This document shows positions 16,222 through 23,652 of a DNA stretch of 64,000 bases, piece by piece; within the stretch, counting starts at the first letter, position 1, and every line of letters starts with the position of its first letter. The notes beneath the pieces are model-generated. The model was not told the DNA's origin, made no database searches, and saw nothing but the letters and a program-made list of their open reading frames with translations. The position numbers and the translations under genes are program-made. Source of the stretch: CAVQBC01 sp963710665 (GTDB lineage: Bacteria > Actinomycetota > Thermoleophilia > Solirubrobacterales > Solirubrobacteraceae); the NCBI GenBank assembly GCA_963710665.1, contig CAVQBC010000007.1, positions 124,001 to 188,000 on the forward strand, in the 5' to 3' direction.

Positions 16222-17462
16222 TGGAGGTCGACCCGCCGCGGGTCGTGGCCGAGCTGCGCGAGCTGCACGCGCTCACCGGCGGCGAGGACGGGGCGCAGCG
16301 GCTCGCGTGGACTGACACGTGGGCCGCCGCGCGGCGGTGGATGGCGGAGCGCCTCGACGGCCTGCCGGTGGACGTCGCCGACGACGCCGCCGGCAACCGC
16401 TGGATCACGCTGCGCGGCGAGCGCGCCGAGTGCGTGGTGATCGGCAGCCACATCGACTCGGTGCCCGGCGGCGGGTGGCTCGACGGCGTGCTGGGGCTCC
16501 TGGGCGGGCTCGAGGTGCTGCGGGCGCTCGCGGCCCGCGGCGCGCCGCCGCCGGTCACCGTGCGGCTCGTCGACTGGGCCGACGAGGAGGGCGCGCGCTT
16601 CGGGTACGGCTGCCTGGGCTCGAGCGCGGCCGCGCGCACCGTCGACCCGGTGGAGCTGGGCGGCCTCGCCGACGCGACCGGGACGCGGCTCGCCGACGCG
16701 CTCGCCGCCCACGGGGTCGAGCTCGCCCGGATGCTCGACGCCGCCGCGGAGCTCGAGACCGCGGTGGCCTACGTCGAGCTGCACATCGAGCAGGGGCCGG
16801 TGCTCGAGGGGCTGGGGCTGCCGCTCGGAGTGGTCCTCGGGACGTCCGGCGTCGAGCGCCACACGGTGCGCTTCAAAGGACAGGCGGCGCACGCCGGCTC
16901 GACGCCCATGGACGCCCGCCGGGACGCGCTGGCCGCCGCGGCGCGGCTCCTCCTCGCCGTCCGCGAGCCCGCCCGGGAGGCCGGCGGCGTCGCCACCGTG
17001 GGCCGCTGCACGGTCGAGCCCGGCATCGTCACCGCCGTGCCGGGCGCGTGCGAGATCGCGCTCGACCAGCGCCACCTCGATCCCGCCGCGCTGCGGGGCC
17101 TCCTCGAGGGGGCGCGGCGCGCCGCGGCGGAGATCGCCGCCGGCGAGGGCGTCGAGGTCGCGTGGCGGCGGCTGTGGGGGATCGAGCCGGTGGCGTTCCA
17201 CCCGGAGCTGATCGCCCTCGCGGAGGCGTCCGTGCGCGAGGTGGCGGGCGCGAGCCACCGCCTGCCGAGCGGCCCGCTGCACGACGCGGCGGAGGTCGCC
17301 CGGGCCGGCGTCCCCACCGTGATGCTGTTCGCGCAGAGCCTGCGCGGCCTCAGCCACACCCGCGAGGAGGACACGCGGCCCGAGCATCTCGAGCTGGCGG
17401 TGCGGGCGCTCGCGCGCACCGTCGAGCGCACGATCGCGTGGGTCTCGGCCTCAGCCGCGTGA
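16221..17462 (+). CDS. M20-family amidohydrolase (allantoate amidohydrolase / N-carbamoyl-amino-acid hydrolase type)
   Basis: Metal-dependent amidohydrolase of the M20D-like group that includes AllC, ureidoglycolate hydrolase, N-carbamoyl-L-amino-acid hydrolase and beta-ureidopropionase; 413 residues. Signature motifs are GSHIDSVPGGGWLDGVLG, DWADEEGARFGYG, ELHIEQGPVLE, QAAHAGSTPMDARRD and SGPLHDAAEVARAG, so both metal sites and the dimer-interface histidine are kept. The product releases ammonia and CO2 or glycine-type acids from a ureido group; the exact substrate among the family cannot be told. It is coupled to the ureohydrolase by start/stop overlap and overlaps the convergent FadR-type gene by 12 bp at the 3' end. 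Confidence 0.9.
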   Translation: MEVDPPRVVAELRELHALTGGEDGAQRLAWTDTWAAARRWMAERLDGLPVDVADDAAGNRWITLRGERAECVVIGSHIDSVPGGGWLDGVLGLLGGLEVLRALAARGAPPPVTVRLVDWADEEGARFGYGCLGSSAAARTVDPVELGGLADATGTRLADALAAHGVELARMLDAAAELETAVAYVELHIEQGPVLEGLGLPLGVVLGTSGVERHTVRFKGQAAHAGSTPMDARRDALAAAARLLLAVREPAREAGGVATVGRCTVEPGIVTAVPGACEIALDQRHLDPAALRGLLEGARRAAAEIAAGEGVEVAWRRLWGIEPVAFHPELIALAEASVREVAGASHRLPSGPLHDAAEVARAGVPTVMLFAQSLRGLSHTREEDTRPEHLELAVRALARTVERTIAWVSASAA

Positions 17463-18266
17463 CTCGCGCTCGGCGGCCCGGCGCAGGCGCTCGGCGTCGA
17501 GCACCGCGACCTCGCGGAACGGGCGCTCGCGCCACGCGTCGTAGCGCGGGTCGCCGAGGTCGGCGAAGTGCGCGCGCACGGCGGCCTCCGCGGCGGCCGG
17601 GTCGCGCCGCCGCAGCGCCACCAGGATCTCCCCATGGGCGCGCAGCCAGCCGTCGCGGTCGTCGGGCTTGAGCAGCGGCGAGGTGAGCAGGATGCAGCGC
17701 TGCATGGGCCGCAGCAGCGTCTCGAGCGCCGGCCGGTGGAGCGCGTCGTACATCGCCCGGTGGAAGTCCAGGTGGGCCACGTCGACCGCCTCGTCGTCGC
17801 CCGCCGCCACCGCGGCGGCCATGTCGGCGAGGCGGACGTCCATCCGCTCCAGGTCCTCGTCGGTGGCGTTGGCGGCGATCAGCGGCGCGAGCTGGGTCTC
17901 GAGCGCCGTGCGGGCGTCGATGACGTCGCCCATCGTGGCGCCCGAGCGCATCAGCAGCCCGACCAGCGCGCTGCCGAACGCCTCGTCGGACGGCGGCGCC
18001 ACGACCGTGCCGTACCCCTGGCGGACCTCGAGCAGGCCGCGCGCGGCGAGCATCCGCACCGCGTCGCGGACCACGCTGCGGCTGACCCCCAGCACCTCGC
18101 CGAGCTCGCTCTCGGTGGGCAGCCGCTGCCCGCGCTGCAGGTCGCCGCGCAGGATCAGCTCCTCGATCTCGTGCGCGATGGCGGCGCTGCGCGTGCGCGC
18201 TCCGGCTCCGGGCCGCGCCGACACCAGCAGCGAGGCGACCGCGGCGGCGTCGGGCGGGGCGGTCAT
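17451..18266 (-). CDS. FadR-subfamily GntR regulator
   Basis: A 271-residue GntR/FadR regulator. The winged helix (residues about 28-90) shows RLPTESELGEVLGVSRSVVRDA. The C-terminal FCD domain has metal-ligand residues in HLDFHRAMYDA and GWLRAHGEILVAL. FCD regulators usually bind a metal plus a small organic acid, which suits control of the surrounding catabolic genes. ATG 18266 lies within GGTCATATGATCAT, a sequence repeated at the Ldh/racemase start, so it may autoregulate. It is divergent from the DUF3830 gene. Confidence 0.92.
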   Translation of the reverse strand: MTAPPDAAAVASLLVSARPGAGARTRSAAIAHEIEELILRGDLQRGQRLPTESELGEVLGVSRSVVRDAVRMLAARGLLEVRQGYGTVVAPPSDEAFGSALVGLLMRSGATMGDVIDARTALETQLAPLIAANATDEDLERMDVRLADMAAAVAAGDDEAVDVAHLDFHRAMYDALHRPALETLLRPMQRCILLTSPLLKPDDRDGWLRAHGEILVALRRRDPAAAEAAVRAHFADLGDPRYDAWRERPFREVAVLDAERLRRAAERESRG

Positions 18267-18274
18267 ATGATCAT
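18260..18274. promoter_or_regulatory. Candidate FadR-type operator at the regulator's own start
   Basis: CGGTCATATGATCAT contains the perfect palindrome ATGATCAT. It matches CGGTCATATCATGAT at 13608-13622 at 13 of 15 positions. Part of the match (GGTCAT) comes from both genes beginning ATG-ACC, so the evidence is suggestive only. Confidence 0.4.
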
Positions 18275-18284
18275 CCTACGCAGG

Positions 18285-18304
18285 GTGCCCGGCCGGCCGG
18301 GCAC
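18285..18304. promoter_or_regulatory. Perfect 20-bp palindrome in the DUF3830 leader
   Basis: GTGCCCGGCCGGCCGGGCAC reads identically on both strands. It sits between the divergent FadR-type start and the ribosome-binding site of the DUF3830 gene, 21 bp before its ATG. It could be an operator, or fold in RNA as a leader hairpin or attenuator. Confidence 0.5.
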
Positions 18305-18325
18305 GGCGACGAAAGGAGCGAGCCC

Positions 18326-18829
18326 ATGGCCCGACACGTCGAGATCACGCTCGAGCGCCGGGGCGCGCGCTGCGTCGCGCGGCTGCTCGACGAGGAGGCG
18401 CCGCGGACGTGCGCGGCCCTGTGGGACGCGCTGCCACAGGGCGGCGACGCGTTCCACGGCAAGTACGCCCGCAACGAGATCTACACGCTGGTGGAGGACT
18501 TCGCCGACGTCGCGCCCGGCCGCGAGAACACCACCGTGACGCCGATCCCGGGCGACGTGTGCGCGTTCTGGTTCACCGCCGACGAGCTCGGCTCCGCGTC
18601 GCACGGCTACTCGGCGGACCGCGCGCCGCGCGAGGGGGCGGGCATCGTCGACCTCGCGCTCTTCTACGAGCGCAACAACCTGCTGCTCAATCCCGACGTC
18701 GGGTGGGTGCCGGGGAACGTCTTCGCGACGATCGTGGACGGGCTCGACGTCATGGCGGCCGCGTCGCAGGACCTGTGGCTCAACGGCGTGGCGGGCGAGC
18801 GCCTCACGTTCGCGCGCGTGCCGTCGTGA
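18326..18829 (+). CDS. DUF3830 family protein (cyclophilin-like fold)
   Basis: A 167-residue DUF3830 protein. The opening IELERRGARCVARLL-type strand and helix, HGKYARNEIYTL, and the internal NPDVGWVPGNVFATI are consistent with the cyclophilin-like barrel predicted for the family. No catalytic activity has been established for DUF3830. ATG 18326 has a GAAAGGAG ribosome-binding site. The stop overlaps the GTG of the next gene (GTGA), coupling it to a racemase-superfamily enzyme, so a substrate-binding or auxiliary role for that enzyme is a reasonable inference. Confidence 0.85.
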   Translation: MARHVEITLERRGARCVARLLDEEAPRTCAALWDALPQGGDAFHGKYARNEIYTLVEDFADVAPGRENTTVTPIPGDVCAFWFTADELGSASHGYSADRAPREGAGIVDLALFYERNNLLLNPDVGWVPGNVFATIVDGLDVMAAASQDLWLNGVAGERLTFARVPS

Positions 18830-19572
18830 CCGTCCCCGCGGTCGAGCTGGAGCCGCGGCTGGCGCCCGCGGGGCCCGGCATCGGGATCGTCGCGCCGTTC
18901 GACCTCGCGCTCGACCGCGAGCTGTGGCGCTGGACGCCCGAGCCGGTCTCGCTCTACCTCACCCGCACCGCGCACCTCGACGTGCCGGTGAGCGTCGGGA
19001 TGGCGGAGGCCCTGGGCGACGCCGATGTGCTCACGGCGGCGTGCCGCGAGGTCGCCGTCGCCGCCCCCGGCGTGACCGCCTACCTGTGCACCTCGGCCAG
19101 CTTCGTCGGCGGCCTCGCCGGAGAGGCGCGGCTGCGGTCCGCGATGGAGCGCGGCGGCGCCGCCCGCGCGCTGACCACGAGCGGCGCCATGCTCGAGGCC
19201 CTCGCCGCGCTGGGCGCGCGCCGCGTCGCGGTGGCCACCCCCTACGACGCGGCGCTCACCGACCGTCTCGTCGCCTTCCTCGGCGAGGCCGGGATCGCCA
19301 CCACCGGCGTCGGCTACCTGGGCATGGAGGCCGACATCTGGCGGGTCGACGCCGACTCGGTCCGCCGGCTCGCGCACGCGCTGCCCCGCGAGGGCGCCGA
19401 CGCGGTGTTCCTCAGCTGCACGAACCTGCCCACCTACGACGTCGTCCCGGCACTCGAGGCCGAGCTCGGCATCCCCGTCCTCTCGGCCAACCTCGTGACG
19501 ATGTGGGCCGCGCTGCGCGTCCTCGGCGCCCTGCCGGACGGGCGCCCCGAGGCGCTGTTCGGCGTCCGCTGA
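18826..19572 (+). CDS. Asp/Glu racemase superfamily enzyme, second of the island
   Basis: A 248-residue maleate-isomerase/AMDase-type enzyme from GTG 18826. The catalytic cysteines are in YLCTSASFVGG and LSCTNLPTYDVV; ATPYDAALTDRLVAF is also typical. It is clearly diverged from the enzyme at 13618, so the two are ancient paralogues rather than a recent duplication and probably act on different intermediates. It is translationally coupled to DUF3830 and closes the island. Confidence 0.87.
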   Translation: MTVPAVELEPRLAPAGPGIGIVAPFDLALDRELWRWTPEPVSLYLTRTAHLDVPVSVGMAEALGDADVLTAACREVAVAAPGVTAYLCTSASFVGGLAGEARLRSAMERGGAARALTTSGAMLEALAALGARRVAVATPYDAALTDRLVAFLGEAGIATTGVGYLGMEADIWRVDADSVRRLAHALPREGADAVFLSCTNLPTYDVVPALEAELGIPVLSANLVTMWAALRVLGALPDGRPEALFGVR

Positions 19573-19666
19573 GCGCACTTAGGGTCCTCACCCCATGGGC
19601 CGCCGGCGGCCCCGCGCCGATGCATGGGAGGCAGCAAGTCAGAGCCTCCTGAAAGGAACGACCTGT

Positions 19667-19948
19667 ATGTCCCGCTCCCACGTGATGAACGATCTGCTCG
19701 CCGGGCCGCCGCCTGAGGTCCTGCACGAGATCGATGCTGCGTGGGAGCGGGCGCAGGATCTCTTCTCCCGCGACTTCATGCTCCACTTCGACGTGGACGC
19801 CGAGAACGGGCGGGTCTGCGCGGAGCTCTTCGCGCCGGACGGGACGCTCGCGGACACCCTGTCGGCCTCCGAGCTGCTCTCGCTGGCCTGCGGCGAGCCC
19901 CGCCCGGAGCTCGACGAGCCCAGCCCCGAGCTCGAGTACCGCCCCTAG
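19667..19948 (+). CDS. Unknown small acidic protein
   Basis: Not recognised. From ATG 19667 (RBS AAAGGA, 9-base spacing) it encodes 93 residues, MSRSHVMNDLLAGPPPEVL onward, largely helical and acidic with a proline-rich tail (PRPELDEPSPELEYRP). An upstream ATG at 19595 would add an Arg-rich stretch encoded by a hairpin-forming GC block and is less likely. The leader carries a GGAGGC/GCCTCC stem just before the ribosome-binding site. Confidence 0.6.
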   Translation: MSRSHVMNDLLAGPPPEVLHEIDAAWERAQDLFSRDFMLHFDVDAENGRVCAELFAPDGTLADTLSASELLSLACGEPRPELDEPSPELEYRP

Positions 19949-19988
19949 CCGCCGCCCCCGTGCGCGGGCCCGTCAGGGTCGCGGCCGC

Positions 19989-20348
19989 ATGGGCCCCCGC
20001 CCGCGGCGCAGCCGACCCGAGATCGCCGCGATCCTGCGCGCCAAGGAGCGCCTGGACCGGCTGGACTTCTACCCCGAGCCGGTGCGCATCGCCCACGTGC
20101 GCATCCTGCACACGCCCTGGCTCTTCCGCATCCCCGGGTTCCGCCGCTTCACCGGCTACGAGCTCGGCTCGCTCATCCTCCTGCGCAAGCCCCTCGGCCA
20201 GGTCTCCGACGACCTGATCGTCCACGAGCTCTGCCACGTCTGGCAGCACCAGCACCGGCCGGTCCGCATGTGGCTCTCCTACCTCTACCAGGGCTACCGC
20301 AACAACGACCACGAGATCGAGGCCCGCCGCGCGGCGGCCGCGCGCTGA
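19989..20348 (+). CDS. Small zincin-like protein with an HExxH motif
   Basis: A 119-residue protein, not assigned to a named family. The core LIVHELCHVWQHQH contains HExxH and resembles the active helix of DUF4157/SprT-like metallopeptidases. A downstream acidic residue in NNDHEIEARRA could be the third ligand. There is no signal peptide. ATG 19989 is 40 bp after the preceding gene. The stop is 2 bp from the end of the convergent ligase gene. Confidence 0.65.
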   Translation: MGPRPRRSRPEIAAILRAKERLDRLDFYPEPVRIAHVRILHTPWLFRIPGFRRFTGYELGSLILLRKPLGQVSDDLIVHELCHVWQHQHRPVRMWLSYLYQGYRNNDHEIEARRAAAAR

Positions 20349-20350
20349 GC

Positions 20351-21517
20351 TCAGGCGAACTCCGCGTGCAGCGCGGCCGTGACGCCGGCGAGGCGCTCGG
20401 CGGCCGTCTCGCCTGGTTGCGCCGCGGCGATCGAGCGCTGGCGCGCCGCGCCGGGAGCGTCCGCGAGCGACGGCACCGCGTCGAGGGCGGCGGTGCAGCC
20501 GAGCTCGGCCGCGTGCGGGGCGCACGCGTCCAGCAGCTCCGCGAGCAGGTCGCGCACGGGCCGCCGTCGCTCGACGCCGAGGTCGATCAGCTCGGCGCGC
20601 ATCCCGTCGCGGGCCGCCAGGAACCGGTTCTCGTCGATCACCTCGGGCGCGTCGGCCGCCCGCGGACGGCCGCCACCGCGCGCGCCCCGCCGCACCAGGC
20701 ACTGGACGAGCGCGACCAGCGGGGCGTTGTCGGACGCGCGCGTCTGGGCGTCCATGATCCGCACCTCGACCGTCCCGAGCCGGGGCTGCAGCCGCACGTC
20801 CCACCACAGGAACGTCGGCTCGGGGATCGCCCCGCACCGCAGCAGCACGTCGATCGCGGCGACGTAGGAGCGGTAGTCGGCGAACCGGCGCGGGACGCCG
20901 ATGCGCGGGAAGGCGCCGAAGACCGGGATGCGGGCGGAGGCGAGACCGCTGTCCCGTCCCTGCCAGAACGGCGAGTTCGCCGACAGGGCGAGCAGCACCG
21001 GCAGGTCCTCCCGCAGCGCGTCGAGCGCGCGCAGCGCCTCCTCCGGGCCCGGCACGGCCACGTGCACGTGCAGCGCGAACGTCGGCTCGCGCCGGGCCAG
21101 CTCGCGCATCGAGTCGTAGACCGACTGCTGACGCGCGCCGGGGGAGATCTCGATGTCCGGCCAGGTCGCGAACGGGTGGGTCCCGGCGGCGGCGGCGGCC
21201 AGTCCCAGCGGGCGCAGGTCGGCCTGCAGCCGCTCGCGCAGGCCCGCGAGCTCGTCGGCGGCCGCGGCGACCTCGCGATGCGGCCGGGTCGCGAGCTCGA
21301 TCGCCGAGCCGTGCGTCTCGGCGCTGGCCAGCCCGGCGACGGGGGCCGACAGGGACGCCAGGACGTCCTCGATCCGCGAGGCGGGCGCCCACGTGACGGG
21401 GTCGAGCAGCATCGCCTCCTCCTCGATGCCGACGCTGAACGGCGCCGCCGCCGCATCCGGGCTCCAGGCGGCCCAGTCGGGGAGGGAGACGGAGGTGGGG
21501 CGGGCGTCCGTGCGCAT
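20351..21517 (-). CDS. Carboxylate-amine ligase / glutamate-cysteine ligase type 2 (YbdK family)
   Basis: ATP-dependent GCS2-family ligase of 388 residues that joins glutamate to cysteine or another amine through a gamma-glutamyl phosphate. The opening SVGIEEEAMLLDP supplies metal-binding glutamates; FALHVHVAVPGPEEALRAL and LGTVEVRIMDAQTRASDN are characteristic. Actinobacteria often hold several such ligases besides the mycothiol enzymes, so gamma-glutamylcysteine synthesis is not certain. ATG 21517 is 81 bp from the divergent start at 21599. Confidence 0.88.
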   Translation of the reverse strand: MRTDARPTSVSLPDWAAWSPDAAAAPFSVGIEEEAMLLDPVTWAPASRIEDVLASLSAPVAGLASAETHGSAIELATRPHREVAAAADELAGLRERLQADLRPLGLAAAAAGTHPFATWPDIEISPGARQQSVYDSMRELARREPTFALHVHVAVPGPEEALRALDALREDLPVLLALSANSPFWQGRDSGLASARIPVFGAFPRIGVPRRFADYRSYVAAIDVLLRCGAIPEPTFLWWDVRLQPRLGTVEVRIMDAQTRASDNAPLVALVQCLVRRGARGGGRPRAADAPEVIDENRFLAARDGMRAELIDLGVERRRPVRDLLAELLDACAPHAAELGCTAALDAVPSLADAPGAARQRSIAAAQPGETAAERLAGVTAALHAEFA

Positions 21518-21598
21518 ACCGTCGGCCTACCCGACGAGTGTCTGCTTGCTGCCAGTGCGGCCCGGGGATGGCGCACCGGCCTCCGGTCGGATGACACC

Positions 21599-22120
21599 AT
21601 GCCGCCCGTGTCCACACAGGGTCCGGATCCCAACCTTCAGGTGCTCGCCCGTCACGCGGCCGCGGTGGCGACCGTGCGGACGTTCGCGCAGGCCGCGCGG
21701 GCGGAGCGCGTCGTGGTCGTGCTCGACGTCGGCGAGGCCTCCGAGCCGGCGCTCGTCGAATGGGCCGCCGGGGAGCCGCTGCGCCTCACCGAGGGGGAGA
21801 CGACGCACGAGATCCCCGAGGGCGTCCCCGCGGGGCGGCCGCTGCCGCTGGCCGACGTGCGCCCGCCGCCGCCGTCGTCGCTGTCGGTCGACCCGGTGGC
21901 GGGCGAGTTCGCCTGTCCCGTGGGCGCGCTCGCCAACCTGGCCACGGGCCTGCTCTCGCTGGCCCGGGCGCTCGGCGGCCGCAGCGTGGCGACCGCCGAC
22001 TTCGCCACGCGCGATCCGTCGCTGCCGCTGACCATCGCCGCGCGGCCCGGCGAGCCGATCGTGCTGGCGGTCGCCGACCAGCAGTTCGAGCTCCCGGACG
22101 GCTGGCCCGACGACGGATGA
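21599..22120 (+). CDS. Unknown protein
   Basis: Not recognised. A 173-residue soluble protein (MPPVSTQGPDPNLQVLARH...) with no signal peptide or motif. It has a beta-rich middle (ERVVVVLDVGEASEPALVEW) and an Ala/Leu-rich helix (ACPVGALANLATGLLSLARAL). It overlaps the next gene by ATGA at 22117-22120, so the two are co-translated. A start at GTG 21608 is also possible. Confidence 0.6.
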   Translation: MPPVSTQGPDPNLQVLARHAAAVATVRTFAQAARAERVVVVLDVGEASEPALVEWAAGEPLRLTEGETTHEIPEGVPAGRPLPLADVRPPPPSSLSVDPVAGEFACPVGALANLATGLLSLARALGGRSVATADFATRDPSLPLTIAARPGEPIVLAVADQQFELPDGWPDDG

Positions 22121-22455
22121 GCGGCCCCGCGCCCGCCGGCGAGCGCTGCACGTGGTGCGGCGCCGCCGTCGGCGCCGGCGAGGGGCTGCGCGCGTCGGCG
22201 CCCGCGGGCGGCGGGCGCGCGGTGTTCTGCCGGCTCGAGCACGTCGTCCCGTGGGCGATCCGCGGCGCGGCGTGGGAGGCGGGCGGCGACGGAGACGCGG
22301 GCGGCGTGACGGAGTGCGCGTGGTGCGCGGAGCCGTTGCGCAGGGAACGCGTCCTGCTCGTGGCGGTGCGCGGCGAGCACCGCGTGCCCGACGGCTTCTG
22401 CGACGTCGCCCACCTCCTGGCGTGGGCGAAGGCGGGCGGGCGCTACCGCCGCTGA
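22117..22455 (+). CDS. Putative double zinc-ribbon protein
   Basis: A 112-residue protein with two similar halves, each a CxxC pair followed by FC-x3-H: CTWCG...FCRLEH and CAWCAE...FCDVAH. Spacing and repetition suggest two treble-clef-like zinc knuckles arising from internal duplication. The family is not recognised. ATG 22117 overlaps the upstream stop. Confidence 0.65.
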   Translation: MSGPAPAGERCTWCGAAVGAGEGLRASAPAGGGRAVFCRLEHVVPWAIRGAAWEAGGDGDAGGVTECAWCAEPLRRERVLLVAVRGEHRVPDGFCDVAHLLAWAKAGGRYRR

Positions 22456-22489
22456 AGAGCGTCGCGCGGGGGCGCGCGCGTCCGCGCGC

Positions 22490-22495
22490 GACAAT
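22490..22495 (+). promoter_or_regulatory. -10 box of a leaderless promoter for the transglutaminase-like gene
   Basis: GACAAT ends 7 bases before GTG 22503. This favours the GTG over ATG 22494, which lies inside the box. Confidence 0.45.
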
Positions 22496-22502
22496 GGTGG
22501 TC

Positions 22503-23165
22503 GTGGAGGAGGACCGCTTCACGACGCTGGCGGGCGACCCGGGAGCCCCGCTGGACCGGCTCGCGCTGGCGCTCGCCGCCGAGTTCCGCCCTGTCGACGC
22601 CGGCGCCGCCCTGGCCGCGCTCGACGCGCTGGGGGCCGACCTGGCCGCCGCCGTGCCCGCCGGTGCGGGCCCGGACGCCGAGGTCCGGGCGTGCACCGAG
22701 GTCCTGGGCGAGCGCCACGGCTTCCAAGGCGACCGCGAGCGCTACGACGCGCCCGAGAACTCGATGCTCGACCTCGTGCTGGAGCGCCGCCGCGGGCTGC
22801 CGATCCTGCTCAGCGCGGTCTACGTGGAGGCGGCGCGGCGCGCCGGGATCGCGCTCGCCGGCGTCGGGCTCCCGGGGCACTTCGTGGTCGGCCACTTCGG
22901 CGCGCGGCCGCCGCTCCTGCTCGATCCCTTCGCGGGCGGCGAGGCGCTGCCGGCGCCGCCCCGCGAGCCCGGCCGCATCCGGCCGTGGGGCCCGCACGAG
23001 ACCGTCATGCGCATGCTCAACAACCTCGTCGGCAGCTACACGCGGCGCGCGGACCTCGGCGCCGCCCTGCGCGCCGCGGAGCTGCGGCTCGCGCTGCCCT
23101 CCGAGGGCCCCGCGCGGGTCGCGCTGACCACCGAGCTGCGCGCGCTGCAGGCGCGGCTGAACTGA
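22503..23165 (+). CDS. SirB1/Transglut_core2 family protein
   Basis: A 220-residue protein of the SirB1-like transglutaminase-fold family. Family markers are GFQGDRERYDAPENSMLDLVL, RRRGLPILLSAVYVEAARRA, and GVGLPGHFVVGHFG followed by LLDPFAGGE. The usual catalytic cysteine is not evident at LPILLS, as in most of this family, so enzymatic activity is doubtful. GTG 22503 is preferred for the -10 spacing. DUF2203 follows 31 bp later. Confidence 0.8.
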   Translation: MEEDRFTTLAGDPGAPLDRLALALAAEFRPVDAGAALAALDALGADLAAAVPAGAGPDAEVRACTEVLGERHGFQGDRERYDAPENSMLDLVLERRRGLPILLSAVYVEAARRAGIALAGVGLPGHFVVGHFGARPPLLLDPFAGGEALPAPPREPGRIRPWGPHETVMRMLNNLVGSYTRRADLGAALRAAELRLALPSEGPARVALTTELRALQARLN

Positions 23166-23196
23166 TCCGCGGCCGAGGCGGGTAAAGAGGCAGGCG

Positions 23197-23583
23197 ATGT
23201 TCCACGAGCGCCACTGGACCGCCGCCCAGGCCAACGCGATGCGCGGCTGGGTCGCGCGCCACGTGGAGCGCCTGCGCGCGGCGCGGGACCAGCTCGTGCG
23301 GTCGCCGGGCTACGCCGCGGCGCTCGAGCACGCGTCGCAGGTCGGCGGTGGCACGCCGGGTCACGAGGACGCGAGCGCCGCGCTCGAGCTGGTGCTCGTC
23401 TCGCAGGCCTTCGACCGCCTGGACATCGTGGTGCGCGACCTCGATCGCGGGCTGATCGACTTCCCCGCCCTCCGTGACGGCGAGGAGGTCTACCTCTGCT
23501 GGCTGCTCGACGAGCCCGAGGTCGCCCACTGGCATGCGATCGCGGCCGGATTCCCCGGCAGGCGGCCGCTCGGCCCGGGTTGA
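23197..23583 (+). CDS. DUF2203 family protein
   Basis: A 128-residue protein. MFHERHWTAAQANAMRGWVA opens it, and the C-terminal signature EEVYLCWLLDEPEVAHWH matches DUF2203. It is mostly helical and of unknown function. It follows the SirB1-like gene on the same strand and may be co-transcribed. Confidence 0.85.
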   Translation: MFHERHWTAAQANAMRGWVARHVERLRAARDQLVRSPGYAAALEHASQVGGGTPGHEDASAALELVLVSQAFDRLDIVVRDLDRGLIDFPALRDGEEVYLCWLLDEPEVAHWHAIAAGFPGRRPLGPG

Positions 23584-23652
23584 GCCCTCGGCGCCCCCAC
23601 CCACGACGCGGCCGGATCCGCACCGCGACCCGCTAGCCTCGCACTCGCTCCG

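Noticed and set aside
13618..19572. Recent tandem duplication of the racemase-type genes.
   Set aside because: The two proteins differ throughout outside the cysteine motifs and have different lengths and partners.
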